NCBI GenBank assembly: GCA_025450445.1
Contig: JANWHN010000087.1
Coordinates: 1 to 49,247 of the forward strand
Length of the DNA stretch: 49,247 bases
Source: Anaerolineales bacterium
GTDB taxonomy: Bacteria; Chloroflexota; Anaerolineae; Anaerolineales; UBA11579
Reading direction: 5' to 3'
Below, piece after piece: positions 9,743 through 19,266 of this stretch. Position 1 is the first letter of the stretch; every line of letters begins with the position of its first letter. Below the pieces are notes generated by a model, which worked only from the letters and a program-made list of their open reading frames with translations, made no database searches and was not told the origin of the DNA. A program made the translations under genes and the position numbers.

Positions 9743-9772
9743 AAACAAAAACGCCCTCAAAAGCGAGAGGCG
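9743..9772 (-). terminator. Candidate attenuator/terminator hairpin in the tyrS leader
   Basis: Minus strand CGCCTC-tcgctttt-GAGGGCG followed by TTTTTGTTT, ending about 15 nt before the tyrS ATG. Confidence 0.55.
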
Positions 9773-9858
9773 CAAAAGCTAAGCGCGAAATTCCTCGCTA
9801 AATTAGTCGAACGAAGTATAGACGTAACTTTCGCGGATAAATCGCCACATATGGGGGC

Positions 9859-9888
9859 ATTATAGCATCTGACCCCATATGCTATAAT
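9859..9888. promoter_or_regulatory. Divergent promoter region for tyrS (-) and HNH gene (+)
   Basis: TATAAT on + at 9883-9888 and on - at 9859-9864, embedded in CATATGGGG...CCCCATATG inverted repeat. Confidence 0.65.
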
Positions 9889-9915
9889 TTTGCCCGTTGC
9901 TAATCGGCATTCGTT

Positions 9916-10431
9916 ATGCAAAGTAATCTCAAGGAACCAGTCCTTGTCCTCAATGCAAATTACGAACCCCTAAACGTTTGCACGATCCGCCGCGCTGTTG
10001 GGCTAATGCTTGCCGATAAGGCAAGCATGTTGGTTAACGGCCGCGGCGAAATCCACACCGCCCGCGAGATCTATCCCGCCCCATCCGTCATCCGCCTCGA
10101 TCGCATGGTCAAGCGGCCGCGCCCGAATGTAAAGCTGAATAAGCAAGAAGTGTTCCGCCGCGATGACTACACCTGCCAATATTGTGGCCGCAACGATGCC
10201 GACTTGACTCTTGATCACGTGATCCCGCGCCGTTTGGGAGGCAAGCATAGCTGGGAGAACTTGGTGACCGCTTGCAGGGTTTGCAATCACCATAAGGGCG
10301 GGCGCATGGCCGATAGCGCCGGTATGCGCTTGATGAAAATGCCCGATATTCCGGCGGCATCGGCGCAATACATTTTCGGGCGCTACCTCAACAACAACAG
10401 CGAGTGGGGATCCTACATTCAAGGCTGGTAA
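9916..10431 (+). CDS. HNH endonuclease family protein
   Basis: VFRRDDYTCQYCGRNDADLTLDHVIPRRLGGKHSWENLVTACRVCNHHKG. Confidence 0.93.
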   Translation: MQSNLKEPVLVLNANYEPLNVCTIRRAVGLMLADKASMLVNGRGEIHTAREIYPAPSVIRLDRMVKRPRPNVKLNKQEVFRRDDYTCQYCGRNDADLTLDHVIPRRLGGKHSWENLVTACRVCNHHKGGRMADSAGMRLMKMPDIPAASAQYIFGRYLNNNSEWGSYIQGW

Positions 10432-10449
10432 ATTTTTTGGTCTAAAAGC

Positions 10450-10476
10450 AAAAAGCGGGCCGTTGGCCCGCTTTTT
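10450..10476. terminator. Bidirectional terminator between HNH gene and lgt
   Basis: AAAAAGCGGGCC-GTT-GGCCCGCTTTTTT. Confidence 0.92.
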
Positions 10477-10488
10477 TGTTCTAACTGA

Positions 10489-11313
10489 TTACTTTCTAGA
10501 CCTTTTCTTTGCCGGGCGAGCCGTGTGCCGGGAGATCAACAAACCCGCCGAAGCGATGAAGACAACTCCCATAACCAGCTGGTTGGTGCTGTAGCCTCCA
10601 ACCAACGACGCATCCAGCCGCAAGAATTCCAGCATGAAGCGTATCACTGCATAAGAAGTTAGATAGCTTAGAAACAGATCACCTGGTTTCAGCCGCTTGC
10701 CATATTGCCGATCCAACCAGATCAAAAATAAAGCTGTCCCAAGCATCCAAAGCGATTCATACAGAAATATCGGGTGGTACGTCTCGAATTGGGCGTATTG
10801 AGGCAGCCGGTTTTCAGCCGGGATCGTAATCGCCCACGGCACCGTCGTCGGCGCGCCATAAAGCTCATGGTTGACAAAATTGCCCCAGCGCCCGATTGCT
10901 TGCGCAACCGCGGCGCCCGGAGCGAGGATATCGATCCAGGCTAGAAAGCTTTCGCCTTCACGGCGTGTCAGGTAATAGAGCATGGCAACCGCGGCGATGA
11001 CTGCACCGGGGATACCAAGACCGCCCTGCCAGATCGCAATGGCCTCAAGTGGATGCGACAGGTAATAGCTGGTGGTGAGCCCAACCGCCGTCATTGAAGG
11101 CGGCGGGGTGAAAATGTGCCACAGGCGGGCACCGATCACTCCGGCAATAAAAAGCCAGATCACACTGCCATAGAGAAAATCCGGGTCTTTCTTTTTCTTT
11201 ACCGCCAGGCGGTCTGAAAGAACAATGCCGGCAACCACGCCGAGCATGATGATGAGGGCATAAAAGCGAATGTACAAAATGCCGATATGAATTCCGTATT
11301 GGTCAATTGACAT
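10489..11313 (-). CDS. lgt: Prolipoprotein diacylglyceryl transferase
   Basis: GGLGIPGAVIAA; IGRWGNFVNHELYGAPT; HPIFLYESLW. Confidence 0.95.
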   Translation of the reverse strand: MSIDQYGIHIGILYIRFYALIIMLGVVAGIVLSDRLAVKKKKDPDFLYGSVIWLFIAGVIGARLWHIFTPPPSMTAVGLTTSYYLSHPLEAIAIWQGGLGIPGAVIAAVAMLYYLTRREGESFLAWIDILAPGAAVAQAIGRWGNFVNHELYGAPTTVPWAITIPAENRLPQYAQFETYHPIFLYESLWMLGTALFLIWLDRQYGKRLKPGDLFLSYLTSYAVIRFMLEFLRLDASLVGGYSTNQLVMGVVFIASAGLLISRHTARPAKKRSRK

Positions 11314-11322
11314 GCAAGATCC

Positions 11323-11964
11323 TTAGTAGCGAAGTTTTCGTTTGCGCGAGCTCTGGCGCACATGCAGGATGCGCTGAACAGCAGTGAGATTGGAACCGAT
11401 CGCGATCAAAGTGACGCCGATAAACGGAACACTAAATAGCAATGATGGCGCCAGGATCAGATAGCGCTCTACGCGGCTAAATAGCCCGACTTTTGCATCC
11501 AGCCCGACGCTTTGGGCGCGGGCACGGATGTAAGAAACGAGCACCGAGCCGAACGCAGCAAAATAGATGGACATGCTGAACCAAGCGTCGCTTTGGGTTT
11601 GCGCATACCAAAGCAACCCCGCATAAATAACCAATTCAGAATAGCGGTCCGTAACGGAGTCGACGAAGCCGCCGAAATCTTGCGGCTCACCGCGCAGGCG
11701 AGCCAATGGACCATCGAGTGCGTCCAGCGGCGTCATCAGCAGGAACATGATGCCGCCCAACGTGAACCTTCCCTGCGATAAGAAATACGCCCCGATCGAA
11801 ATCCCGACCAAGCCAGCCAGCGTGACCATGTTGGCGCGCACGCCCAGCCGGTTGAGGAATTCCGCAGTCGGCTCCAAAATCCAGTTGAAGCTGATCCGCA
11901 GCCGGTCGGTAAAGGTAACCGGATCTTTGTGTTGGACGGTTGCAGAGCGGTTAGCCAAGGTCAT
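11323..11964 (-). CDS. CDP-alcohol phosphatidyltransferase family protein
   Basis: Signature DALDGPLARLRGEPQDFGGFVDSVTDR; multiple TMs. Confidence 0.9.
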   Translation of the reverse strand: MTLANRSATVQHKDPVTFTDRLRISFNWILEPTAEFLNRLGVRANMVTLAGLVGISIGAYFLSQGRFTLGGIMFLLMTPLDALDGPLARLRGEPQDFGGFVDSVTDRYSELVIYAGLLWYAQTQSDAWFSMSIYFAAFGSVLVSYIRARAQSVGLDAKVGLFSRVERYLILAPSLLFSVPFIGVTLIAIGSNLTAVQRILHVRQSSRKRKLRY

Positions 11965-14170
11965 CCTCTTCGTCTTGGTTATCCAGATTATCGAGGTCCA
12001 TCAGCACCTCGCGCTCGCGTCCGCCGCTTTGCACGGGTCCCAAGATACCCATCTCTTCGAGCTCATCCACTAGCCGGGCGGCGCGCGGGTAGCCGATGCG
12101 CAGGGCGCGCTGCAAATGCGAGGCGCTCGATTTACCCGTGCGGCGGATCTCGGCGATCGCGCCCTCGACCAATTCATCGCGATCTTCGATCATCGCATCT
12201 TTTTGCAGCAACGTGTCCCATGGGATAGCCTCGGGCGCTTCGTCTGATGCCCAGGCTTCTTGCCAATAAGCGATCACGCGTTCAATTTCTTGATCGTTGA
12301 TCATCACGCCCTGCGAACGGGCCGGGGCGGCGGCTTCGGGAGCCAGATACAGCATATCCCCGCGACCCAACAAGGATTCTGCGCCAGCTGTGTCGAGAAT
12401 TACGCGCGAATCGATGCCTGACGCGACTGCAAACGAAATGCGAGCGGGAAAGTTGGCTTTGATCAAGCCCGTGACCACATCCGTGCTGGGGCGCTGGGTG
12501 GCGACGACCAGGTGAATGCCAACGGCACGGGCCATTTGCGCCAAGCGCACCAGTGTGCTCTCGGTGTGCTCGGCAGTCGACATCATCAAGTCAGCCAATT
12601 CGTCTATAAGTACGACAATATGCGGCAAATGCTCAGCCTCAGCCTTGCGATCGGCTTTTCGGTTGTAGCCTTCGAGATCGCGCACGCGTTCAGCCTCCAG
12701 CAATTTGTAGCGACGCTGCATCTCAGCCACGACCCAGCGCAGAACTGCGTTGATGCGATCGAGTTGCGTTTCAACTTTGCCCAACAAATGTGGCAAACCG
12801 TTGAAGCGCACGAGCTCAACCATTTTTGGATCCAGCATGATCAGGCGCAGGTCAGCTGGGCTGTTGTTCATTACCAGACAAATTGCAACAGCAGACATCA
12901 TCACCGACTTGCCAGATCCGGTCGTGCCTGCGATAAGCAGGTGAGGCATCTTGGAGAGGTCGGCCGCGAGCGGCGCTCCGGAAACATCGCGCCCAAGTGC
13001 AATTCCAAGTGGTGAATTTATCTTGTGAAAAGCCTGGCTCTCCAAGATCGGGCGCAAGCGCACGATGCTCGTGCGCGTGTTTGGTACTTCGATACCGACA
13101 TACGAACGGCCGGGAACCGGCGCCTGAATGCGCAAGCGTTGCGCGGAAAGAGCGAGGGCCAGATCACGTTGCAGCGCGGAGATCTGTGCCACGCGCACTT
13201 TTTGGCGCGCCTCACCGTCCTCGTCGCCCTGTTTTTGAATATACCCGGGCTCAACCGCGTACTGGGTCACTGTGGGTCCAACCTGGAAGCCAACTACTTT
13301 GGCAGGGATCCCGAATTCAGCCAGAGTCTTTTCCAACAGGCCTGCCATTTGGTTGATATGACGCTCGTCTGGGCGAGTGCTGACTTCTTCACCGAGCAAT
13401 TCCATCGGCGGCAGATCGGCTGAGCGCGGCGCCGCCTTGACAGGCGTTCCGGCTTTTTCTTCCACCTTGAAGTCTTTGCGAAATTCGGCGGGCAGACGGG
13501 AAGAGCGCGGTTTGGCTGAAGTCGTCTGCGATTCTGAAACGCTTTCTTGGACCGGAGACACCGAAATAACGGGGTCGAGCACTGCAACCGCCGGGTTCTC
13601 CTCCGCCCTCATACCCAACCAGGAGCGAACGATGGCCATTTGGCTGAACGCGATAACTCCCGCAAATGCAAACAAAATAAATAAAAGCAATCCCGCTAAA
13701 AATAGTGATAACCAGTCTGGCAGAACAATGCCGAACAACAAGCGCAGGCTTTCGGCCAGACCCCAGCCAATAAGTCCGCCCGCCTGACCAGACTCGGCAA
13801 CCTCAAGCGATTGGCCCATCAGGAGGCTCAGCAATCCGAGCGCCGAGAAAGCCGCCCCTTCAAGAGCCAGCAACCTGCCCCAAGCGGGACCGCCCTGGCG
13901 GCGCAGCAAACGCCAGCCGGTAATCGCTAAACCGAGGACGACCAAGATCGAACCCCACCCTAGCCAGCGCTGCCAGATGTTTATCCACGGGGTTAGCCAG
14001 GCTCCGGCTGTGAAGCCGACCAAACCAAACATCGTGATGAGAGCCAGTGCGAGCAGAACAACCCCGGCAACCTCGAAGGCAAAATCGCCTAGACCGACGC
14101 GCAGGTTATCGAAGCGCGAAAGAAAAGAGCGGCGCGGTTGCCGCTCAACTGCCATGGGTCGCTTAGCCAT
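11951..14170 (-). CDS. ftsK: FtsK/SpoIIIE DNA translocase
   Basis: TM N-terminus; MPHLLIAGTTGSGKSVMMSA Walker A; VVLIDELADLMM Walker B; winged-helix gamma domain at C-terminus. Confidence 0.95.
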   Translation of the reverse strand: MAKRPMAVERQPRRSFLSRFDNLRVGLGDFAFEVAGVVLLALALITMFGLVGFTAGAWLTPWINIWQRWLGWGSILVVLGLAITGWRLLRRQGGPAWGRLLALEGAAFSALGLLSLLMGQSLEVAESGQAGGLIGWGLAESLRLLFGIVLPDWLSLFLAGLLLFILFAFAGVIAFSQMAIVRSWLGMRAEENPAVAVLDPVISVSPVQESVSESQTTSAKPRSSRLPAEFRKDFKVEEKAGTPVKAAPRSADLPPMELLGEEVSTRPDERHINQMAGLLEKTLAEFGIPAKVVGFQVGPTVTQYAVEPGYIQKQGDEDGEARQKVRVAQISALQRDLALALSAQRLRIQAPVPGRSYVGIEVPNTRTSIVRLRPILESQAFHKINSPLGIALGRDVSGAPLAADLSKMPHLLIAGTTGSGKSVMMSAVAICLVMNNSPADLRLIMLDPKMVELVRFNGLPHLLGKVETQLDRINAVLRWVVAEMQRRYKLLEAERVRDLEGYNRKADRKAEAEHLPHIVVLIDELADLMMSTAEHTESTLVRLAQMARAVGIHLVVATQRPSTDVVTGLIKANFPARISFAVASGIDSRVILDTAGAESLLGRGDMLYLAPEAAAPARSQGVMINDQEIERVIAYWQEAWASDEAPEAIPWDTLLQKDAMIEDRDELVEGAIAEIRRTGKSSASHLQRALRIGYPRAARLVDELEEMGILGPVQSGGREREVLMDLDNLDNQDEEDDLG

Positions 14171-15170
14171 TCTCTCTAGGTGAATCCAGGTAACTCGGGC
14201 CCTGTGCCTCTTGATCCTTCCAAGGCTCGCCGATCAGCTGCAGACTCAGACGCTGGCGATCAGCTTCGACCTGGAGCACGCGCACTTGTACCTTCATACC
14301 GCCTTCAAGAACTAGGCGCGGGTCTAAGCGATGGTGCAGGCTCATTTGGGTGATATGGATCAGACCTTCGAGGCCTTCTTCCATTTTGGCAAAGGCGCCG
14401 AAATGAACCACCTCGGTAATTTCAGCCGAGAATTCAGCGCCGACGGGATAGCGCTCAATTACGGTCGACCATGGATTGTCGCTGGCGCGTTTGATACTTA
14501 ACGATACTCGCCCAAGATCCTGGTTGAGATCGAGAATTACAACGGTTAACCGATCACCGGGTCCAGCGATCTCTTTGGGATGTCCCACCCGACCCCATGA
14601 AAGTTCAGAAATATGCACGAGCCCTTCAACTCCACCCAGATCTACAAACAATCCGAAGGGTGTCACGTTCGTAACCACGCCATCCAGCCGTTGACCAACT
14701 TTTAGGGTGCTCAGCAATTCCTGACGAGAGCCGGGTGCGCTCTGCGCTGCTCGTTCCGAAAGGACGATGCGGCCGCGCTCCGGATCGCACTCTATGACCT
14801 TCAATTCCATTTCCTTGCCCACATACCCTTCGAGCAATTTTTCGGTTACGCGCTGTCCTTTTGCGGTGGCAACCAAATGCGAACGTGGGACGAAGCCCTG
14901 GAATTCCTGAGCCCGAACCAAGAGGCCGCCTTTATTAAAACCGACAACTTCTGCATAGCAAACAGTTTCATTCTCTTGAAGTTCGACGACCCGCGTCCAA
15001 TCGACCCAGTCCATTGTGTTCTCTTTTGGTTCGGGCTTTGGTCCGCGCCGTGGAACTTTGCGAACTGGCTTTGCCTTTTGGCCGCCAAACCCTTGGCCTT
15101 CAGGCGTCAACGACTGCCACCAGCTATCTGAGGCATTCTTTGTATTGCTGCCAGAGTTGCTTCTGTTCAT
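14163..15170 (-). CDS. S1 RNA-binding domain protein (ribosomal protein S1-like)
   Basis: Several S1 repeats: VTPFGLFVDLGGVEGLVHISELSWGRVGHP...; VVHFGAFAKMEEGLEGLIHITQM. Confidence 0.88.
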   Translation of the reverse strand: MNRSNSGSNTKNASDSWWQSLTPEGQGFGGQKAKPVRKVPRRGPKPEPKENTMDWVDWTRVVELQENETVCYAEVVGFNKGGLLVRAQEFQGFVPRSHLVATAKGQRVTEKLLEGYVGKEMELKVIECDPERGRIVLSERAAQSAPGSRQELLSTLKVGQRLDGVVTNVTPFGLFVDLGGVEGLVHISELSWGRVGHPKEIAGPGDRLTVVILDLNQDLGRVSLSIKRASDNPWSTVIERYPVGAEFSAEITEVVHFGAFAKMEEGLEGLIHITQMSLHHRLDPRLVLEGGMKVQVRVLQVEADRQRLSLQLIGEPWKDQEAQGPSYLDSPRENG

Positions 15171-17065
15171 GCTTGCGCTTCCTTTCCATTCTGCTGCTCA
15201 AGAACATCTTTTTCCATTTCCAGCAAACTTTGGGCAACAGTTTCGATCGCTACCCTTTGTTTGCGGTACAGATCCGCTTCTGACATGGCCAAACGCATAG
15301 CAATATCGCGGACTTTGCGACCTTGCATAAATTTCATTTCGAGCAGGTTGTAAAGCATCCACTCTCCGCTCAGTCGCGGTTCGCCAGCGGGCTTGTTGCG
15401 ATCGATGGCTTCTTTTAGGATCGAACGCACGGCCTGGGACGGATTGCCCTCGTGATCCACCAATGATTGCTGAACAACTTGCAGGCCGCGTAGCGGGCTT
15501 TGAGTGAGCTTCGGGCCGCCCCAATAATGGGTCAGCGCATCCTTCACCCATTTAACCAGATCGCTATATTCGGGAAGGTCCGCAATATCGCTCATCACCT
15601 CTTGCTGGTCATAGCGAGATGCAGCCCGCAACCGCTGGATCACATCCAAGCGAGGTGTGACGCTCTCCAGCGAGCGCAAAGCCTGGCTTTGCTGGCGGCG
15701 GTCCTCGAGGGCAAGAGCCGCCCGAGCTCCGAGATCAAACAAGGCAGTTTTCTGCTCAGCAGACAATTCCGTTTTTTTGGTCCGCAAGACGCCCAAAATA
15801 CCAACTAATTCAGCGGTTTCCTCAGAGTGCAGAGGCAGCAGCCAGAATTGGCCCCATGAAAATAATTCGGGTTTGCCATTTGCAACCTGAGTTGCGCCAA
15901 GAAGTTCAGCTGACAGCTTTTGTTTGCTCAATATTTTCTTATCGCCGACTTCAAGGACGAGTTGCATCTCGCCCCGGTCCAGCGCGGTGACAAACGCGGT
16001 GCGGCTTTGCAGCCGATCACAGACTGCGGCAAGAACAGCTTCCAGGAATTGGCGCAGGTCCGTGTCAGTTAGGACCCGCTCCTGCAGGTTCTGCAGAAAT
16101 TGAACGTCGTCTTCGAGAGCTCCGAAGAAAATCCAGCGCTCGAGAGTCGGGGAGGCTAGCGTCAGCAGGTGGCCTAACAACAAGATGGTCAGCGCCACGA
16201 TAACCGGCAAAACTACACCCTCTTGGATACCAAGGAATGTTCCAATATCGCTCACCCAAGGAATAAGGGCTAGGATGATAAACACAGTCACTGGCCCGCG
16301 CAGCATCCAACGAAAAAGGCGGCTCTTGACGACCCGATCAGGCCAAGGGACCCCAAAGAACGCGGTGGCGTAAGCCATCGCCACCAACGCCCAGAAGGCG
16401 AGGATATTACCGAGCCCAGCACTGATCAGGAAAATCTCCGGGAAGCGGGCGGCGAAGCCTGAGCCAACAACCAGAAATGGATAGGCGCTGAACGCAAGGG
16501 CTAGCGAGCCGGCCAGCAGGTACGTCATGCGCCGCCGGCTGGCCGAAAGAACGGTGCGCTGCCAGGCGCGCCAAATGGTCAACATAGCCAGCAAAATGAC
16601 GATTCCGTAATAAGCGGTGAAAATGCTGGATAGTGGGGTCCGTTCCAGGAAGGCAACCGGGCGACCGTTTGGAACCAGCTCCCCAAGCAACAAGGTGCCG
16701 GGCAGGAGCGCAGCAAAAGCTCCCGAGACAATATACGAGAAGCGCACCAGCGCACGGCGGCGGCCGCGGGATGGGCGACCGGTGGTCTCCAGCAACGCGT
16801 CCGAGAAATGAAGATAAGCTGCCGGCAAAAAGATCGTGCCCAGCCATTCAAGCCGCAGCCAAATCTCAAGGCTGCCGGGATCATCGAGCGCGCCGCTGAT
16901 GGCCTCGCCCAGGAAACTGACCATGATGCAGGCCAAAATGACCGCGAAGGCGCGCGAAATTCGATCGCGCAGGTTGAATGTCAGCGAGCGCAAAAAGAGA
17001 GACAGCGCGGTGATAGCGATGCCGGCTTCAAAGACCTGATTGATGGTTATTAAACTATTGAGCAA
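15167..17065 (-). CDS. 7TM-type sensor protein with GAF-like region and C-terminal HTH-like segment
   Basis: N-terminal 7TM sensor-like region (SGALDDPGSLEIWLRLEWLGTIFLPAAYLHFSDALL); no kinase motifs; C-term KVRDIAMRLAMSEADLYRKQRVAIETVAQSLL. Confidence 0.65.
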   Translation of the reverse strand: MLNSLITINQVFEAGIAITALSLFLRSLTFNLRDRISRAFAVILACIMVSFLGEAISGALDDPGSLEIWLRLEWLGTIFLPAAYLHFSDALLETTGRPSRGRRRALVRFSYIVSGAFAALLPGTLLLGELVPNGRPVAFLERTPLSSIFTAYYGIVILLAMLTIWRAWQRTVLSASRRRMTYLLAGSLALAFSAYPFLVVGSGFAARFPEIFLISAGLGNILAFWALVAMAYATAFFGVPWPDRVVKSRLFRWMLRGPVTVFIILALIPWVSDIGTFLGIQEGVVLPVIVALTILLLGHLLTLASPTLERWIFFGALEDDVQFLQNLQERVLTDTDLRQFLEAVLAAVCDRLQSRTAFVTALDRGEMQLVLEVGDKKILSKQKLSAELLGATQVANGKPELFSWGQFWLLPLHSEETAELVGILGVLRTKKTELSAEQKTALFDLGARAALALEDRRQQSQALRSLESVTPRLDVIQRLRAASRYDQQEVMSDIADLPEYSDLVKWVKDALTHYWGGPKLTQSPLRGLQVVQQSLVDHEGNPSQAVRSILKEAIDRNKPAGEPRLSGEWMLYNLLEMKFMQGRKVRDIAMRLAMSEADLYRKQRVAIETVAQSLLEMEKDVLEQQNGKEAQA

Positions 17066-17101
17066 TCAACACCTATAAGGAAACCAATAAAGTGAATCTG
17101 C

Positions 17102-17662
17102 CTATACTAATTTTTTAGCAAAGAACAATGCAATATCCTGATTTTCGTAATAGCGATCGTTGTAACCTGCAAATTCAAAAGCTAGCTTTTGCGCCAGGCG
17201 AATGGCCGGGTGGTTCTTCGATTGCATTTCCATGACCATGCGTTCCTGTTTCTTGTCTCGCGCCCAGGTTTGGGCTGCCAGCGCCAGGCGGCTGCCGATG
17301 CCTTTGCGCCGTTGCGAGGCGCCAACGACGAGGTCGGTGAGCCACGCGGCCCCCGGGGCAACGCCCAGCGAGATACCTGCGTAGCCGACCGGCTGCCCGG
17401 CGCTCTCCGCGACCAGAATGACAGAGCGCTGTTTCCATTCCTTCTCCAACTGCTCTTTCGAACGCGGGTAACCGACTTGCATCGGACGCGGCAGCCGGGC
17501 TTCGCGGAACTTGGCGCCCATCTTTGGCACGCCCTGCTCCATTTCCATTTGCCAAACATATTCGGTGGAATAGCCATGGTCTAACACGAGCAGCAAGCCA
17601 AAATCTGCTTCAGTTGCTGCGCGCACAGTCACTTGCTGTTTGGCGTCATTCATCGACTGCAA
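17102..17662 (-). CDS. GNAT family N-acetyltransferase
   Basis: LVVGASQRRKGIGSRLALAAQTWA acetyl-CoA loop (start may be 17650). Confidence 0.88.
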   Translation of the reverse strand: MQSMNDAKQQVTVRAATEADFGLLLVLDHGYSTEYVWQMEMEQGVPKMGAKFREARLPRPMQVGYPRSKEQLEKEWKQRSVILVAESAGQPVGYAGISLGVAPGAAWLTDLVVGASQRRKGIGSRLALAAQTWARDKKQERMVMEMQSKNHPAIRLAQKLAFEFAGYNDRYYENQDIALFFAKKLV

Positions 17663-18338
17663 CTCCGATAGAAACTGGAATACGGCAAGGCGGCAGTTCT
17701 TGGCCTGCGCTGTCGGTCACGACCAACTGCAGCACGTACGCGCCGGGAGGCAGTCGCGACGTGTCCCAGTTCTCGACCAAGATCCCGTCACGAACAACAT
17801 TGCGGCCAGCTTGAATCGTTAACCAGAGTTCTTCTTCGGCGCGCGCCACTTCAAATTTATAAAAACCGAAATTGGGAAGGTCGACCGTCCCGCGCACTTC
17901 AACCGCACCGCTGATCGTTTCGCCTTCAGTGGGGGCGCTGATGATGACGCGATTCGGCACGCAGGCCGCCGGGTCGATACTGACGGTTGGCAGGACGCCG
18001 GATTGGGGAACCGTGCTGGTGGCCGCGGGTTGTGTTCCGCTCGGTGTGCCTAGCCCAAGATCCAAAGTTGGCGTGGAGAGCAAGCTTTGGGCCGGGAGCG
18101 TGGTGGCGACGAATGTAACCATTATGAAAACAAAGACCGCCAGGATCAGCAGAAAGAAAAGAACAACCGCGGCCTGGTTGAGCCGAGACCGGGATGCTTC
18201 GCGTTCGAGACCATAGACCGCGAGCCTGACTTCTTGCCAGGAATTCCAAAAGCGGTAGAGGTAAATGATGCCCCCCAGACCGAGAATGAAATATAAGACC
18301 GCTTCATATTGAACAAAAAAGCGTAATAGTTCTGCCAT
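17646..18338 (-). CDS. Hypothetical membrane protein with extracytoplasmic Ig-like/Big-like region
   Basis: Two TM segments; VIISAPTEGETISGAVEVRGTVDLPNFGFYKFEVA. Confidence 0.7.
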   Translation of the reverse strand: MAELLRFFVQYEAVLYFILGLGGIIYLYRFWNSWQEVRLAVYGLEREASRSRLNQAAVVLFFLLILAVFVFIMVTFVATTLPAQSLLSTPTLDLGLGTPSGTQPAATSTVPQSGVLPTVSIDPAACVPNRVIISAPTEGETISGAVEVRGTVDLPNFGFYKFEVARAEEELWLTIQAGRNVVRDGILVENWDTSRLPPGAYVLQLVVTDSAGQELPPCRIPVSIGVAVDE

Positions 18339-18355
18339 GCTTTGCCATTGACTTG

Positions 18356-19204
18356 TTACAGTTTGCGGAGCACCCCGCGCACCAGCTTTGTCAACTTGGG
18401 GACCAGCACTTGGCCAGCTTCCAGCACTTCAGCGTGCGTGGTCTCAGTGGCTCCATCTAAATTTGCTTTGTTGCTGATGCCCGAAACGCCCAGCACCCGC
18501 GTCCCACCGTGGCGGGCCACCGTGGCTTCGGGCACTGTAGACATCCCGACCGCGTCCACCCCGGCCGCCCGCAAAAAGCGCAGGTCGGCGGGTGTCTCGA
18601 AGCTGGGGCCGGCCAAACAGCAATAGACGCCTTCGCGTAAGCCAAGTTTTTCTTCTGCCGCCACCTGGCGGGCGAGGCTTTGTAAATCTCGATCGTAAAC
18701 CTTGCTCATATCCGGAAAGCGGGGGCCTAATTCGTCGAGATTGGGTCCGCGCAGTGGATTCTGTCCAGCCATGCCGATTAGATTCAAATGATCGGTGAGC
18801 ATCATCAAATCGCCGGGTTCAAAATCGGGATGGACAGCTCCCGCTGCGTTGGTGACGATCAGGATCTCGATGCCCAATTGCTGCATCACCCTCACCGGTA
18901 GGCCCAGACGCGGCATGTCGTAACCCTCGTAGTAATGGGTGCGTCCCTGCATCACAGCGACGGTTTGCTCCTCAAGAACTCCTAGCACCAATTGCCCGGC
19001 GTGGCCCTCAACGCCAGAAACCGGCCATCCGAGTATTTTTGCATATGGAACCACATCGGCTTTTTCAACCGACTCGGCCAGTGGACCCAAACCAGAACCC
19101 AAAATTAGCCCGATGCGGGGCCTGTGTTTGCTTTGTTTTTTGACTTGTTGGGCTGCTTTTTGTATCTCTTCTAAGGTGAGGAAGTCACCCATCAACTGCT
19201 CCAA
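18356..19204 (-). CDS. Purine-nucleoside phosphorylase
   Basis: IGLILGSGLGPLAESVE; VMQGRTHYYEGYDM; LIVTNAAGAVHPDFEPGDLMMLTDHLNL; VGMSTVPEATVARH. Confidence 0.95.
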   Translation of the reverse strand: MEQLMGDFLTLEEIQKAAQQVKKQSKHRPRIGLILGSGLGPLAESVEKADVVPYAKILGWPVSGVEGHAGQLVLGVLEEQTVAVMQGRTHYYEGYDMPRLGLPVRVMQQLGIEILIVTNAAGAVHPDFEPGDLMMLTDHLNLIGMAGQNPLRGPNLDELGPRFPDMSKVYDRDLQSLARQVAAEEKLGLREGVYCCLAGPSFETPADLRFLRAAGVDAVGMSTVPEATVARHGGTRVLGVSGISNKANLDGATETTHAEVLEAGQVLVPKLTKLVRGVLRKL

Positions 19205-19266
19205 TTATTAAGTTAATAAGCCCGAGCGGTAAGTGAAGATTATAACATTCGGGTGCTTCCAGCAGT

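Noticed and set aside
9729-9858. T-box riboswitch upstream of tyrS
   Set aside because: No AGGGUGGNACCGCG-like T-box sequence and the leader is too short; only the terminal hairpin/U-tract is reported.
9916-10431. HNH protein as part of a restriction or phage-defence system
   Set aside because: No methyltransferase, helicase or defence partner next to it; neighbours are tyrS and lgt, so it is reported only as an HNH-family protein.
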